DNA of 64,000 nt from Erythroxylum novogranatense (taxonomy: Eukaryota > Streptophyta > Magnoliopsida > Malpighiales > Erythroxylaceae): assembly GCA_029891385.1 (NCBI GenBank), contig CM057230.1:47409414-47473413 (forward strand), given 5' to 3'. Within the stretch, counting starts at the first letter, position 1. Every line of letters starts with the position of its first letter. Shown one piece after another: positions 47,020 to 59,499 of this stretch. A program made the position numbers and the translations under genes. The notes beneath the pieces are model-generated. The model saw only the letters and a program-made list of their open reading frames with translations. It ran no database searches and had not been told where the DNA came from.

Positions 47020-47540
47020 GAGTTTTTAAAGAGTGACCAAAACCTAAAACTATGAGTGATAGAGGAGTTTCCATGGGTTTGCTAGCTTATATAAGTGATT
47101 TATTAAGAACTTTATCACAATTATTGCATCATTGAGTAAGATAGTGAGGAAGAGTTTAGAGTTTAAGTGGGATGAAGATCAAAAGGGAGATTTAAACCTA
47201 TTAAAGGAGAAGTTTAGCTTTACTTCCATCGTAATTATAACTTTACCAACACCTTTAAAATTGAGTGTGATGCTTCAAGTAAAGGAATTGGAGCAATGTT
47301 AATGAAGATGGAAGGCACTTTAATGAGAAGCTTAGTAGGGTGACCTTGAACTACCAAAATTATGAAAAAGAGACATATGCATTAGTGAGAGCCGTAGAAG
47401 CTTGGCAACATTATTTGTGACCTAGGGAGTTTGTAATACATATGAATCATGAATCTTTAAAATATATTTAAGGTCAAATTAAGATAAGTAAGCAACATGC
47501 CCAGTAGGTGGAGTTTAAATTCTTGATCTAAGCCAATCAA
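47020..47540 (+). pseudogene. Ty3/gypsy RNase H remnant
   Basis: [13 protein letters not shown] at about 47265-47300 (conserved Asp retained), then [20 protein letters not shown] at about 47350-47410 and HMNHESLKYI at about 47440-47470, are the standard Ty3 RNase H blocks. Stops interrupt the frame, and integrase is absent downstream. Confidence 0.78.
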
Positions 47541-48131
47541 TGCTTGTGATAATTATTATACTTGGTAATAAATCGAGAGAGAGAATCAAGTTATATATGG
47601 CAAAGTGTGCAATGAGACTTAGTAAATTAATAGGCCTATAATTATCAAATAGTTAACAATTGAAAGAGATTTTAATTATGAAATTAATTACCCATATGAT
47701 TGTTTCAAATCTAATTGAATAAGTTAGTTTTTTTGTGAATTAAGAGATTACATCTCTATGATTATCAAATTCAATTAGGGTTACTTGATTAGATCTTAAG
47801 AGAGAGTGATCAAAACTTTAGGATGTCTAGGATCAATCATAAATTGAATCAATAAGATAAAAGGAAAATAAAAACAAGCATATAATAGTTCCTAAGTCTC
47901 CAAACTTTGATTAACCTTATTTTTATTGGAAGCTCAATTGTTTTATTATTTAGATTTATTAATTATTTTAATTTCCATTCAAATCAATCTTTATTACCTT
48001 AGACAAAGTTTTATTCAAGTTGTTAGGAGTCTATTGGTCCTCGTGGATATGATACCTTTTATACTACAAGTTGGGATCCATATATTTGCGGTATTGAAAT
48101 TTTTATCTTTTAAAACTTGTCAAAAAGTTTT

Positions 48132-48149
48132 TGGTGCCGTTGTTAGGGA
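48132..48149 (+). other. Athila-type primer binding site
   Basis: TGGTGCCGTTGTTAGGGA differs from the frequent TGGCGCCGTTGCCGGGGA by C-to-T changes at three positions, consistent with methylcytosine decay. Confidence 0.72.
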
Positions 48150-48194
48150 TTGATATAACATCTTATACAATTTGAATTCCTTTGATTTAAGCAT

Positions 48195-48720
48195 TTGGAA
48201 CTTTTCTTATGTGAGTGTAGGTACCTAATCCAAAAAAATATAAAAAATACAACTTTGAACAGAACAACTTACAAATTTTTTTCTTTTAACCCAGTGAACC
48301 ATTACAACATGGATGGAAGTTACTACAACAAATATAATCTTAGGTTGCAGTACCAGATAAGTTATTCATGGATTAATAATGTGACTGATTACTTGAGAGC
48401 ACAAGGTCAATCAAGTTTCCAACAGGATAGCCTTGAATACTTGGAGTTCAAGTTAGACAAGTTAATAGACAAGTTGGACAAGTTGGAAAGTGAGAGGAGG
48501 ATTGAAGCCAAATTTGATCAAAAGAACCACCTCTTTACTGTTTATAACTCAGAGGTTTAATTTGGCCAACCTTCTAATGGATTATTAACAAGGAATATGG
48601 GGAATCTTCTAAGTGACACAGAAGCACAATTAACATCGATCTTGTGTTGTGACATTTAGAAGGGTAACCACCATAATTTTCAATGTCAAACACAAGACTG
48701 TTTGTTGGAGCATCCATATT
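48195..48720 (+). pseudogene. Athila-like gag fragment
   Basis: The frame 48195-48560 (121 codons) ends in a leucine-rich coiled coil: SLEYLEFKLDKLIDKLDKLE. After a stop, a knuckle-like string with CD and KGNHHNFQC at about 48645-48690 follows. I infer gag from its position directly after the PBS and the coiled-coil/knuckle order; the sequence itself is weakly conserved. Confidence 0.45.
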
Positions 48721-50619
48721 GCTTATGTAACTGGTCTAATAATACACTATATGAGCATACCGATTAATTCAAAATGGAGAAAATCTTATATTGTTACTTT
48801 CAATGATTATGCTTCATTTGAATCTTTAATGGAAGAATTTGTCAAAGTTGAAGCTAGCCACCATATCTTCCCAGAGGTTTTTATTCATTCAAAGATACCG
48901 AGTCAGATATGACATGTTTTAGGTACCCATTAATGACTCAGAGTGATGAGGAGTTAAGGTCAAATTCACAAATGTAGTTGTTATTCAAGAAGAGATAGAA
49001 GAATAGAGGATAGAGGTAATAGAGGTTGAAGAAGCTAAGGAAGTCTCTGTTCGAAGAGGGACGAGGGTGATTGTAGAAAAATAAGAAGAGTATTTTACCT
49101 TTTTATAGGAAAAATTATTGGATTAAATTGATGATTTAGGGAGGTTCATCATTCCCTATTTTATTCACAATTTGTTATAGAAAGATGCATTACTGAACTT
49201 ACTTAGATTTTTTAATTTGATCTATTATGTCCTTTTTTATTATCTTACAACATGTAGCTTATTTACAAGTTACTAAACTGCCATATAGAGAAACGGGTGG
49301 AAGCAAGCCACTCATTATAGACCTAGGTTAAGGTAGAAGGCAGCGTATGTCAAGCTAATGATATTAAACAAGAGCTACTTTGAAGCAACTCAAAAATTAG
49401 GATAGTTTTTATTTTCATTTTATTTTGTTAATGTTTTGTTATTTTTATGTTTATTTTATAGAATGAATTGATGGATCTTTATGGAATAGAGTATCCCCAA
49501 ATTCTATCACCAACACCATCACCTCCTTAGTCACCATAAGTATTCTTTCTCTAACTTTATCTTTATTGTTCTTTATTTTTCTTTATATTTTTTTTCTCAC
49601 ATTGAGAAAAATTTGTTGTTCAAATGTGAGGATGTATATACAATTGCTTATCAATTGTGTGTAAATTTTGCATTTATATTGTGTTATTTTTGGTTAGGTT
49701 GATATTGTGTGAACATTTTGTTGATGTGTGAATTGTGTCAATATGCCAATGACATAAATTAAAGGGAATAAGTTTAACATTGAACATGGTTATTTAAATT
49801 GTAAAGGCATAGTAATTTATGAATTTTGTGTTTTAAGTGTCTTTGGGATGAATACATATATTAATTAGGATATGACACCTATTCTTTCACTTTATAACTT
49901 TTGTTAGTATACATTTATAATTATAGTTAATTGAATTGGTTAGCATTATTAGTATCCTTTCATGAGAGTGATTGAATAAAAAGAAATGAGGTGGATTAAA
50001 AATTAAATGATAAAAAAGTGTTAAATAAAATTCTTATTTTGTTGGCCCTTTTAAGAAAATTGGGTTAAAAATAAACCTGATAGTCAGTTGAAAATTATGA
50101 TATAGCTAAGTAACCAAAGACATTCACGATAAAATGTTTGTCTTTGTATCAAAAGACTAGAATGACAATCCAGCCAAATTAAATAAAAAAAAACATAACT
50201 TAGTTGAATAACTGGGGAACATTCATGACAAATTGTTTGCCTTCACCTCATAACCTACCAATCTTTTACAAATAGAAATAATTTTTATGAAAGGTTACTC
50301 ATTGATATTTTGCCTTTTTAATTGATTAATAACAATAAATCCATGCTTACAAGTGCCATAGTTGTATGAATAGGAGTTAATATTTTAATTAATATGTATA
50401 TTCAAATCAAAACACTTAAAAATGAAAGGAATAAGTTAGTATGTTGGTATGTTTTAGTGATTGATGTTTGAGGTTAAGTTCATTCCATGAGATGCAATGC
50501 CATTGTATCATTATTTTATTGTTGCATAATTTTATGTTTATGTATTTATGTATTTTTTTTATTTGTGTTTTAAGTTTTGCTAGAGATAGACAAAGGTTTA
50601 AGTGTGAGGATGTTGATAG

Positions 50620-51775
50620 GTGTTATTGGACCCCAGGTCTTGTTACTTATTACGATTGTAAGGAGAACTTTAGTGTCAGTGTGGGGAGGTTCGCTGCAAC
50701 CATCATCTTGACTCTACCATGGTGAAGTTCCAAGGTCGAACAAACACACCTTTCAGGAAAAATATGCCATGGCAAAAGTCTGGCTTCACTGCGGTGTAGT
50801 TACAAGATCGTGCCAAAATATCTTTTAGGAAAGGTTCATCACGACCAATGTCTTAGCTTCACTGCAGCGAAACCTTCAAATCCGCAACCCAAAACCCAAC
50901 AATCCAACATATCTTTGCGCATACAATTTACAACCACAATTAAAAACTCAACCAAGGATAAACATGAATATATGTAAAAGAAACTTCTTCCATTCATAAT
51001 CTCATTGCTAAATCGAAACAGAGTTTGAACGTAGCTTTAGTTACAAATCAACAGCTATATCAATAACTTAATACAAAGTACAAAATGAATGCCCATGTTT
51101 GATATGCTTATGAAGCTACCCAAATTAGTTGAACTAACTTAGTTCTAGCATCACATAGAACATATGGTGTATATTTAACCATCAAAGCATAACACTCAAT
51201 TTTCTATCACACTTTTCAAATCAAAGATGAAATGCACAAACATAAGGGGTTGAGAGTCCCATGGATCAAAATGGAGAAATCGAAGTTTACATTATGAACT
51301 AAATGAGTCTGTTTCTTAGGAGCTCATATGATACAAGTGGGTAATCGGGACAAGGCTTTAAGTCAACGGACATGCGACGAACAAAATGGTATCTCTCTTG
51401 CCCAAACACAAACAAATTCTTAAGCTCAATTCATTCCATCATATATTCATATATTCATGCTTTTGATGTTATTTTCTCTTTTGATCATACCAAATGTCAT
51501 AACATCTTTCAAAGCTTAACATGATAATCAATCATAATGCATTTTTCCAACAAACACAACAATTCAAAATCAAACAATTAAGCATACATACATAGGTAAG
51601 AAATTTTGCCCATCTCCAAAATAACTATAAACATATTACCCACCTAAATTGCTTGGAAATCCAAACTCAAGTTTTTCTTTCCTCTTGCTCTTGTATAGGA
51701 TTGTCTAAGTTTCCTAAAATAAACCAAATTTCCATTCAAACCAATATTCCAATGGAAAATCCATAAAGCTTCAAT
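50620..51775 (-). mobile_element. LTR fragment D (Tekay-like), truncated by CACTA-2
   Basis: It begins TGTTATTGGACCCC at 50620 inside the Athila 3' LTR; read on the minus strand it ends GGGGTCCAATAACA like LTRs A-C. Its first 300 bases carry decayed TTCACYGCRGTGAA palindromes (near 50690, 50722, 50785 and 50858). The sequence stops at 51775, where CACTA-2 begins. Confidence 0.6.
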
Positions 51776-52110
51776 CACTATTAAAAAAACAAGGCATTTT
51801 ACGACATTTTTAAAATGTCATAGAATGTCCAAAAACGTCGCAGTATGTATTTTGTTTTCCAAAATATCACAAAAATGTCATGAAATGTGGTGTAGGCAAA
51901 AGGTTTCTGCGATGTTTTTATGTAAAACGCCACGGAAAACATTGACATTCTGTGATGTTTATAAAAACGTGACTGAAAGTTTGGACAATCCATGACGTTT
52001 TTAAAAAATTTCACAAAATCTCTAACATTCCGTGACATTTTAAAAACGTCATAAAATGTGAAGGAATTCGTGATGTTTTTTTTAAACGTCGTGGAATGCC
52101 TTAGGAAAAC
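51776..52110. repeat. TIR and subterminal repeats of CACTA-2
   Basis: After the TIR come about ten variants of ACGACATTTTTAAAATGTC / GACGTTTTTAAAAACGTC, in both orientations. Many show TG or CA in place of CG, as expected from decay of methylated CG. The motif differs from CACTA-1 (GACGTC core), so the two are related families or subfamilies. Confidence 0.82.
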
Positions 52111-52539
52111 GTCGCAAATGGTTTTTTATTTTTATGAAAATTATTTTAATTTAATAATTTTTCAATTTTAATAATTATTTTTCTTTTATTTTTCATTTAT
52201 CCAAAATAATTTTAATTTAATAAATTTTCAATTTTAATAATTATTTTGTAAATAAATTTTTTAAATCTTATTAATTTAATAACTATTCAATATTATTTAT
52301 GAATTTTATTTATTTAATAATTCTTTAATTTTAAATATATCATTAATTTTAATAATTATTCATGTATCACAAGAATTTCATATGTGCAAACAATTTATTA
52401 TTTAATTGCAATTCCCAAACATGTCATAATACAATCATTAATATAAATAGTACGTCATCAGTGTTTAATATATCAATATGAGTACATATATCTAATCTAA
52501 ACGAATATTATGTGTAGAGCCTAAAAGTTCGAAGAGTTT

Positions 52540-53190
52540 TTTTTATTACTCGACTTCGGTAGTGAATCGATCCCGCATTTGTTCAACATTTTTATTCAAT
52601 TCATCGACTAGAGACTATAACCCTTGATTAACCTTCTTCGACTCCTCTAGTTTGTCTTGAAGTCTCTTTTTGACCGAAGTCTTCCCTTATGGTTAAGGCC
52701 CAACTCCCATGCCAACAATCTAATTTGATCTAGTGCCCAATACTTTGTCGCACACTTCATCCACTATCATCGGATGACCTTGTTCTATTGAATCTGCCAA
52801 TTCCTTACACATTAATTCTAAAAAAAGTAACAATTAATTACATACACAGTCTCATTTAAAAAATATTTTTAAATGAACTATGTACTCACCCGTTTTTCTC
52901 TGCATTCAGTAGTTGTTTGTTGACCTTTACTTTCATCATAATGAGTGTGATACCATAACTTTATCTGGTCACACTCTTCTCCATCTTTGTCACTCTGTTG
53001 TATAGAAATATATTAATAGAAATATTTATTATAAATTTTGAAATGTAAATCAAAGTAAAATATAATTAAAAAGATAATAACTCACAATCTCATGTCGTGT
53101 TGCTTCAAAGTCCTTAGAGTTGGAGTTTGGTTGACATTTGACCTGACTCCTAGCCAATTTGGCTTTTTGACTTTTTTCTTAGTCATACAT
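52540..53190 (-). pseudogene. TNPA-like (Transposase_24) gene of CACTA-2, 3' part
   Basis: Reading the minus strand, blocks correspond to the last three exons of the CACTA-1 gene. About 53190-53085 has the LARS and ATRHEI-like end. About 52995-52890 has SDKDGEECDQIKLWYHTHYD. About 52820-52540 has GHPMIVDEVCDKVLGT then a KKRLQDKLEESKKVNQ coiled coil. Two stops occur in the last block. The upstream exons lie beyond the copia insertion. Confidence 0.78.
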
Positions 53191-53558
53191 GTAACAAAAT
53201 ATATTATAACATCTATAAATCACAATTCATAAATACTAAAGTATAATCAGTTGTCAATAAATTTGTGAAATTAAGTTTTGTGATCAATTTCCAAAACAAT
53301 TTATGGTATGGATCAAAGAGTGTATATTATTAACCTCTTATAGTGTTTTAAAGAATGAGGAGGCAATTGAAATGTGCAAACTAATTTATTTGTTCATGTA
53401 AAAGATTGTTATTAGATTATATTATGTTGGTGGAAACAAAAGATTATAATCATCTTCGGCTATTGAACTAGAAGATATGATGGTAGCTTTTAATAATTAT
53501 TATTGCACTTCTAAGAGAATGCCCTTATAAATGTCTTAAAACAAAATTACCTAATGCA

Positions 53559-53563
53559 GTTTT
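53559..53563. repeat. Target site duplication GTTTT of the copia element
   Basis: GTTTT precedes the LTR at 53564 and recurs at 63500-63504 after the LTR end at 63499. The match is perfect. Confidence 0.88.
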
Positions 53564-55546
53564 TGTAGAAAAATCCCGGGAGGTACATCACATGTACCAG
53601 GTGCGGAAAACAAAAATTTTTATCGCCGGGACCTTCCCGAAGGCCAGGATCTATGTGCATATGAAGATTCAAACTGAATAGCCAATAGAGACTATCTCTA
53701 CAGTATCCACGCAGAGATCGAAAAAACCTAACCGGACAAACTCTTTTGACCGGGAATAGCTAGAACAAAGTAAAGGCTGCTAGACCCTACCTCTGTCCTT
53801 GGAGAGCTTGAGATTGACTTTGGAACACTTGGAGAAGAAGAGAAGATCCGATGATGCTTGAGGAAGAAGACTTGAAAATCAACTTTTGAAAGGAAACTTA
53901 ACAATTAAGTTTTTCAACTTCTAATCCTCTCAAAACCGTCGACCATCATCTCCCAAATAAGCCATCTTATAGTTATTTTAACAATTAAAAATACTAGCCT
54001 TAAGATGCTTACAAATGGAGGCTTAATGACCATTCATTAATTAAATGAATAAAGAAATCAAGCTTTGACTTTTCAAAGCTCTTATCCTCTCATCCATTCC
54101 AACGTCCCACATGCTTAGATATATATAATTAATTAATCTTAATTAATTAATTAATATATATATAATTGCTAAAGAGGTCGATCAAACTGGGTTGGTCCTA
54201 CTGGCTGCTTAACCCCGATCTTTGAAACAGCACTCAAAACCTTTCTTAGCAATATTGATGTCGCGATCTCATCGGGACATATCTCGATCTCATCGGGATC
54301 CATTTAATCCTAATGCTCTCCATAATTGGAACTCTGTCCAATACTATTTTACTGATTCTCGAAACACTCTTATCGTGTGACCCTTTAAGTTCCGGTTATG
54401 TTGGCCACTTAGATTAACAATTAATCTGAGCAAGTCATGGCGGCGTCTAGCAACACATCATGACCCCAATTGACCGGAAAGTAATTGGTTTGATGAATTC
54501 ATCACGAACGGATCACGAACCCTTCCATAGACAATTCTTGTGCAATTCGTCCTTTCAACATCCTATACCCCATTTGGTTATGAGTATGGTCAAAGTGCCA
54601 ACTCTTACTAGACTAAGTCTAGCCCAGTGTTTTCGGTTCTGTCTTGGGACTCATTACTTTATATGTCCATGAAGACACTCTTCATGACATATTTATGCTC
54701 TGCCGAGACTTAAAGTAATGATCTGACGAGAGGCGGTATCTCTTACGCTATCACGAGTGATGAATCCTCTATTGGCTACTCAATTACCTTGAATACCTCA
54801 AACTGTACCCAAGCACCACCCATGAGTAACCTCGAAAGGCAACAAGGAATGGAGTCAAAGCACGTAATCGGTATTCAAGATATCCTTGAGTACCTCAAGT
54901 CTAAGGATACTTGCACCATTGCTATGATGAGATTATCACTGACATTAGAATAGGACATCCATGTGATAATCTCATGGCGGGTCATCCAATGTACTTACTA
55001 CTGCTAGTAAGCATCCACATGTCAACTCTAAATATCCCATATTTACAGTTTATGAGATCCACTGCTTGATCCAATCAAGGAGTATAACATATGCTAGTCT
55101 GTCTGGATTAATGATGTCCAGTCTCATTAATCCTATGACTAGGGAGAATTTAGATACTGACATAATTGCACATGATAGGAATCTCAGGATTATGATCACA
55201 TCATAATTTCCTTCATGCTATGTCATATATCATGGACTTCATTAATTTGATTAAAGATCAATATCAATTCATAAAGAACATCAAATAAATGAAACATGCC
55301 TTTCTTTATTTATTCATAAAGTCTGTGCATGACTATGAACAAAAAGCGCTAAAGGGATTGCCTTTAGGGCACTACTCTAACAATTTCACGATCTTATACG
55401 CATAAGTCGACTTACACGGGTATACAAGTCGACTTATTAGTACCGAACTGGTATAAGTCGACTTACATCTCAATACAAGTCGACTTATTAGTACCGAACT
55501 GGTATAAGTCGACTTACATCTCAATACAAGTCGACTTACACCTATA
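53564..55546 (-). repeat. 3' LTR of the copia element (1,983 bp)
   Basis: Starts TGTAGAAAAATCCCGGG and ends ACACCTATA (CCTACA in the partner). It has six AAGTCGACTT palindromes at 55404-55537, two more than the other LTR because a 51-bp unit is duplicated. An AT hairpin lies at about 54117-54170. Many single-base indels against the partner fall in CNG/CG contexts. Confidence 0.92.
55404..55537. repeat. AAGTCGACTT palindrome array, six copies (left LTR)
   Basis: Exact copies start at 55404, 55426, 55455, 55477, 55506 and 55528. Spacing alternates 22 and 29 bases (51-bp super-unit). The array lies at the U3 start of the LTR on the minus strand. Confidence 0.95.
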
Positions 55547-55560
55547 AATCTCCCACTTGA
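55547..55560 (-). other. Polypurine tract of the copia element
   Basis: The minus strand reads TCAAGTGGGAGATT directly before the LTR. AAGTGGGAGATT is a common copia PPT. Confidence 0.85.
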
Positions 55561-55561
55561 C

Positions 55562-58560
55562 CTAAAGCCAATCGCCTTGGTATCTAATACCATAAGCGAG
55601 TACATGAGAATCAAAATTCTTCTGTGACAATGGCTTCGTCAACGGATTAACAATGTTCTACTCTGTGGGAATTCTCTCGATCGCGACATCACCTCTGGCA
55701 ATGATCTCTCGAATCAGATGATATCTGCGGAGTACGTGTTTAGATCGTTGGTGAGACCTTGGTTCGTTTGCCTAAGCAATAGCGCCATTGTTGTCACAAT
55801 ACAACTGTATGGGCCCATCACAGTTAGGAACCACACCAAGTTCAGTAATGAACTTCTTGATCCAAACAGCTTCCTTTGCTACCTCTGATGCAGCAATGTA
55901 CTCTGCCTCGGTCGTCGAATCAGCAGTCGTCTCTTGTTTGAAACTCTTCCAACTGACTGCTCCGCCGTTCAGTGTGAAAACATAACCTGACTGGGATTTT
56001 GAATCATCCCTATCAGATTGAAAACTGGCATCCGTATGCCCGCTCACTTGGAGATTTCCATCTCCATATATCAAGAAAACATCCTTAGTCCTTCGTAAGT
56101 ACTTGAGGATATTCTTGACAGCCACCCAGTGATCCTCACCAGGATCCGATTGGTATCTTTTCGTGACACTCAGAGCATACAATACATCGGGCCTCGTACA
56201 TAACATAGCATAGATGATCGATCCTACTGCAGACGCATACGGGATCTGATCCATGCGCATCCTCTCATCTTATGTCTTAGGACACATAGATTTCGAGAGT
56301 GTTATCCCATGAGACATGGGAAGAAACCCTCTCTTGGATTGCTCCATGCTAAACCTCTTTAGCATCTTGTCTATGTACGATGATTGTGAAAGACCAAGCA
56401 ACCTCTTTGATCTATCTCTATAAATCTTTATCCCAAGGATAAAAGTTGCTTCACCAAGGTCTTTCATCGCAAATTGTTTGGATAACCAAATCTTAACTGA
56501 TTGTAGCATCGAGACATCGTTTCCTAGTAATAATATGTCATCCACATATAGCACAAGGAATACGATTGCAGTCCCATTAACCTTCTTGTACACACAGTGT
56601 TCATCCGGATTTTGTGAGAAACCAAACTCTTTGATTGACTCATCAAAATGGATGTTCCAACTCCTGGATGCTTGCTTCAATCCATAAATGGATTTCTGAA
56701 GCTTGCATACCTTTTCGCCATCGATGGAAGTGAAGCCCTCTGGTTGTGTCATGTACACATCCTCGACCAGATTTTCATTAAGGAAAGCTGTCTTCACATC
56801 CATTTGCCATATCTCATAATCATAATGAGCGACAATGGCTAGGAGTATCCGAATGGATTTAAGCATTGCTACGGGGCTGAAGGTCTCGTCATAGTCAACT
56901 CCTTGTCTCTGACGAAATCCTTTGACCACAAGCCTTGCTTTATAAGTAATCACATTACCATTCATGTCAGTTTTCTTCTTGAAAACCCATTTGTACCCTA
57001 TAGGTTTTATCCCTCCAGGTGCATCAACCAAAGTCCATACTTTGTTTTGGTACATGGAATCCATTTCAGCTTTCATGGCACAAGCCATTTTTCGGACTCG
57101 AACTTTTGAAACCTCTTCATAGGTAGCGGGCTCATCATCTTCTATGAGCAATCGTCATTCTGTTCACTTACGAAATCCATATCTCTCGGGAGCGGTCGTA
57201 TCCTACTTGACCTCTGAACTTCGTGTGTAGTAGAAGATTGAATGTTACTTCATCCGAATGAGTGGCAGTCTCGAGTTGAGCGGTTGATCGTATGCATTTG
57301 AGCATCTTGAACTTCTTCAAGTTCGACTTTGCTCCCATTGTCTTCTTCGGAAGAAACTCTTTCTCTAAGAAGGCAGAATGCTTTGAAACAAACACCTTTT
57401 GTTCCTCGGCAAGGTAGAATTGATATCCCATGGTCTCTTTAGGATATCCTACAAACAAACACTTGTCAGACTTTGCTTCAAGCTTATCTGACTGAATCCG
57501 CTTCAGGTAAGCAGGACAACCCCAAACTTTCAAATGAGAAAGATAAGGTTTTCTGTTAGTCCACATCGATATGGAGTAACATCAAGCTGTCTTAGAGGAA
57601 CTCTGTTTAACAAGTAAGCAATTGTCTCTAGCGCATACCCCAAGCGATTTTGGTAGCTATGCGAAACCCATCATTGATCGTACCATGTCCAACAAGGTTC
57701 GATTTCTCCTTTCAGCCACACCATTGTGCTATGGTGTGTAAGGAGGAGTCCATTGAGATAAAATGCCATTATCTCTGAGATAATCCAGAAACTGTTGGTC
57801 TAAGTATTCTCCACCACGATCGGATCGTAATGCCTTGATACTTTTACCAAGTGGTTTTCTACTTCATTTTGAATTGTTTGAACTTTTCAAGCGCTTGATT
57901 TGTATCTCATCGATACAAGTACCCATATCGAGAATAATCATCGATAAAGGTAATGAAGTAACGATAACCACTTCTAGCATGGATGGACATCGGACCGCAT
58001 ACATCTGAATGAATTAGGTCTAATACTCCAGTCGCTCGTTCACCCTTTCCCTTGAAGGGTAACTTAGTCATCTTGCCTAATAAACAAGATTTGCATGTGT
58101 CATATGATTCATAATCAAATGACCCTAAACTGCCACTCTTATGAAGCTTAGCGATGCGTGTCTCATTTATATGGCCCAAATAGACAATGCCATAAGTAAG
58201 TTGACTTTAAATTATCTCTTTTATGTCTTTTGGTGTCATTGACATTCATAATTGGATGAGACATATCTAATATGTAAATACCATTGCATAATGTACCAGT
58301 ACCATAAAGCATTCCATTAGAATTAATAGAACAACCATTGCTATTAAAATTCAAATGGAAACCAGCTCTATTTAAACAAGAAATAGATAATATGTTCTTT
58401 GTCAAAACGGGTACAAAATAACAATCATCCAATTCGAGTACAAGCCCAGTAGGGAGAGACAAAACATAGGTTCCTACGGATAATGCAGCAACTCTTGCTC
58501 CATTTCCAACACGCAGGTCTACTTCTCCTTTCATGAGTATCTCATCATCCCTTAGGCCTG
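55562..58560 (-). pseudogene. Copia pol: protease, integrase, reverse transcriptase, RNase H (frameshifted)
   Basis: In minus-strand order: protease (about 58600-58400) with DLRVGNGARVAALSVGTY, the catalytic Asp region damaged; GAG-pre-integrase with a broken H-H then CKSCLLGKM; integrase core with SDVCGPM and FIDDYSRYGYLY, and its later part in broken frames at 57900-57560 (NGILSQWTPP, then HNGVAERRNRTLLDM); MWTNRKPYLSHLKVWGC at about 57566; reverse transcriptase 57151-56270 with WQMDVKTAFLN, SIYGLKQASRSW and the catalytic LYVDDILL; RNase H 56260 to about 55600 with TDASFQSDRDD, TTEAEYIAASE and DNNGAI, a stop replacing Q next, then KHVLRRYHLIREII and a final TAG at 55562-55564. RT and most of RNase H are still open. 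At least four breaks are needed to explain the frames, so no polyprotein can be made. Confidence 0.9.
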
Positions 58561-58591
58561 CATATCATTACATATGTGAGCCACAACCAGA

Positions 58592-59475
58592 TCAAATACC
58601 CAAATGTTGTGATCGAAGCAGTATTAACCTCAATGACAAACATACACGAAGTAGTTGAGGCATCGATGCCTTCTTGACTTCAAATGACTCTAGATAGACT
58701 TTGCAATTGCGCCTCCAATGGCCATCTTTACCACAATGGAAGCAAGTTCCTTTCGGGGCAGCTTCTTTGGTCTTCTTCTTGATGGCGCTTCCCTTTGGTT
58801 TCTTGGCCTTCTTCTTCTTTGGGTTCTTTTTCTTCTTTGAACCAGAAGAAGAAGCAACCACCATTAGCACTTGCTTACTATCATTCTTGATAGTCTGCCT
58901 TGCTCATCTGTCTTGAGCAGATTGATCAACTCAGGTATTGTTGTGGATATTTGGTTCATCCGATAGTTTAACACGAACTGTGAATAACTCTCGGACAATC
59001 CAACCAGAATTAAGTCTATACTTAACTCATAATCCATTACAAAACCTAAGACGGCCAATCTCTCAATATAGCCATTCATCTTCAGGGCATACTGCACAGT
59101 AGATGTCCCTGGAGCCATCTTTGTGGTGAAGAGAAGCCTTGAAGTCTCGAACCTTTCAGACCGCGCTTGCTCATCAAACAGCTCCCTAAGATGAAATACT
59201 ATAGTGTGAGCATCCATGGACTCGTCTTTTTACGCAGCTCTGGTGACATCGAGGCAAGCATAATGCAAGTAGCCATGTCATCGTCCTTTAGATGCTTACG
59301 ATATGCCTTCGATCCTCATCGAAGCATCGACAAGAAGTGCATCTGGAAGTGGAACATCTAGGATGTATCCAGTTCCTCGATCTCGAGAACAATTCTCGAT
59401 TCCTTAGCGATCGAAAATTCGGTCCGATTAACTTGTTGGAATCCATTAGCGGCGTAAGTTCACACTGGAAGACAT
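58592..59475 (-). pseudogene. Copia gag with CCHC zinc knuckle (frameshifted)
   Basis: A start codon at 59473-59475 opens MSSSVNL. Several frame breaks follow until 59217, where MDAHTIVFHLRELFDEQARS starts a good UBN2-type gag stretch: RLLFTTKMAPGTSTVQYALK, LSIDLILVGLSESYSQF. A frameshift near 58866 leads to a basic linker (KKKKNPKKKKAKKPKG) and the knuckle CFHCGKDGHWRRNC (C-x2-C-x4-H-x4-C, about 58703-58744), which is intact. Gag packages the element RNA. The N-terminal quarter is the most damaged. Confidence 0.87.
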
Positions 59476-59499
59476 CTTGACCAACCTAAGCGGAAAGAG

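Larger units (their letters stand above)
47600..50619 (+). mobile_element. Athila-like Ty3/gypsy remnant with internal deletion
   Basis: 47600-48122 resembles the 3' part of an Athila LTR. A PBS-like TGGTGCCGTTGTTAGGGA follows at 48132-48149. A short gag-like region (48195-48720) comes next, and then the 3' untranslated part begins almost at once: GTCAAGCTAATGATATTAAA at 49350 and CACATTGAGAAAAATTTG at about 49600 match the spacer sequences downstream of pol in Athila-type elements. AAGTGTGAGGATG (about 50597-50610) is the PPT and TGTTGATAGG the start of a 3' LTR, cut after 10 bases by LTR fragment D. Protease, RT, RNase H and integrase are all deleted. Lineage rests on recalled landmark strings. 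Confidence 0.62.
51776..53563 (-). mobile_element. CACTA-2, left-hand part in reverse gene orientation
   Basis: It starts CACTATTAAAAAAAC at 51776, preceded by aat (candidate TSD). Subterminal repeats, an AT-rich block and a reversed TNPA-like gene follow in mirror order to the right end of CACTA-1. The copia element interrupts it at 53563/53564. Sequence after 63505 should be its continuation, but I see no transposase domain there and no right TIR within the window. Confidence 0.75.

Noticed and set aside
47926..48153. 75-codon hydrophobic frame
   Set aside because: It overlaps the Athila-like LTR end and the PBS, so it is an accidental frame.
51799..52038. 79-codon minus-strand frame in CACTA-2
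   Set aside because: It is produced by the ACGACATTTTTAAAATGTC-type subterminal repeats.
53328..53335. CTTATAGTG as the right end of CACTA-2
   Set aside because: Only six bases fit the CACTATTAAAAAAAC terminus and the following bases do not match the aat target.
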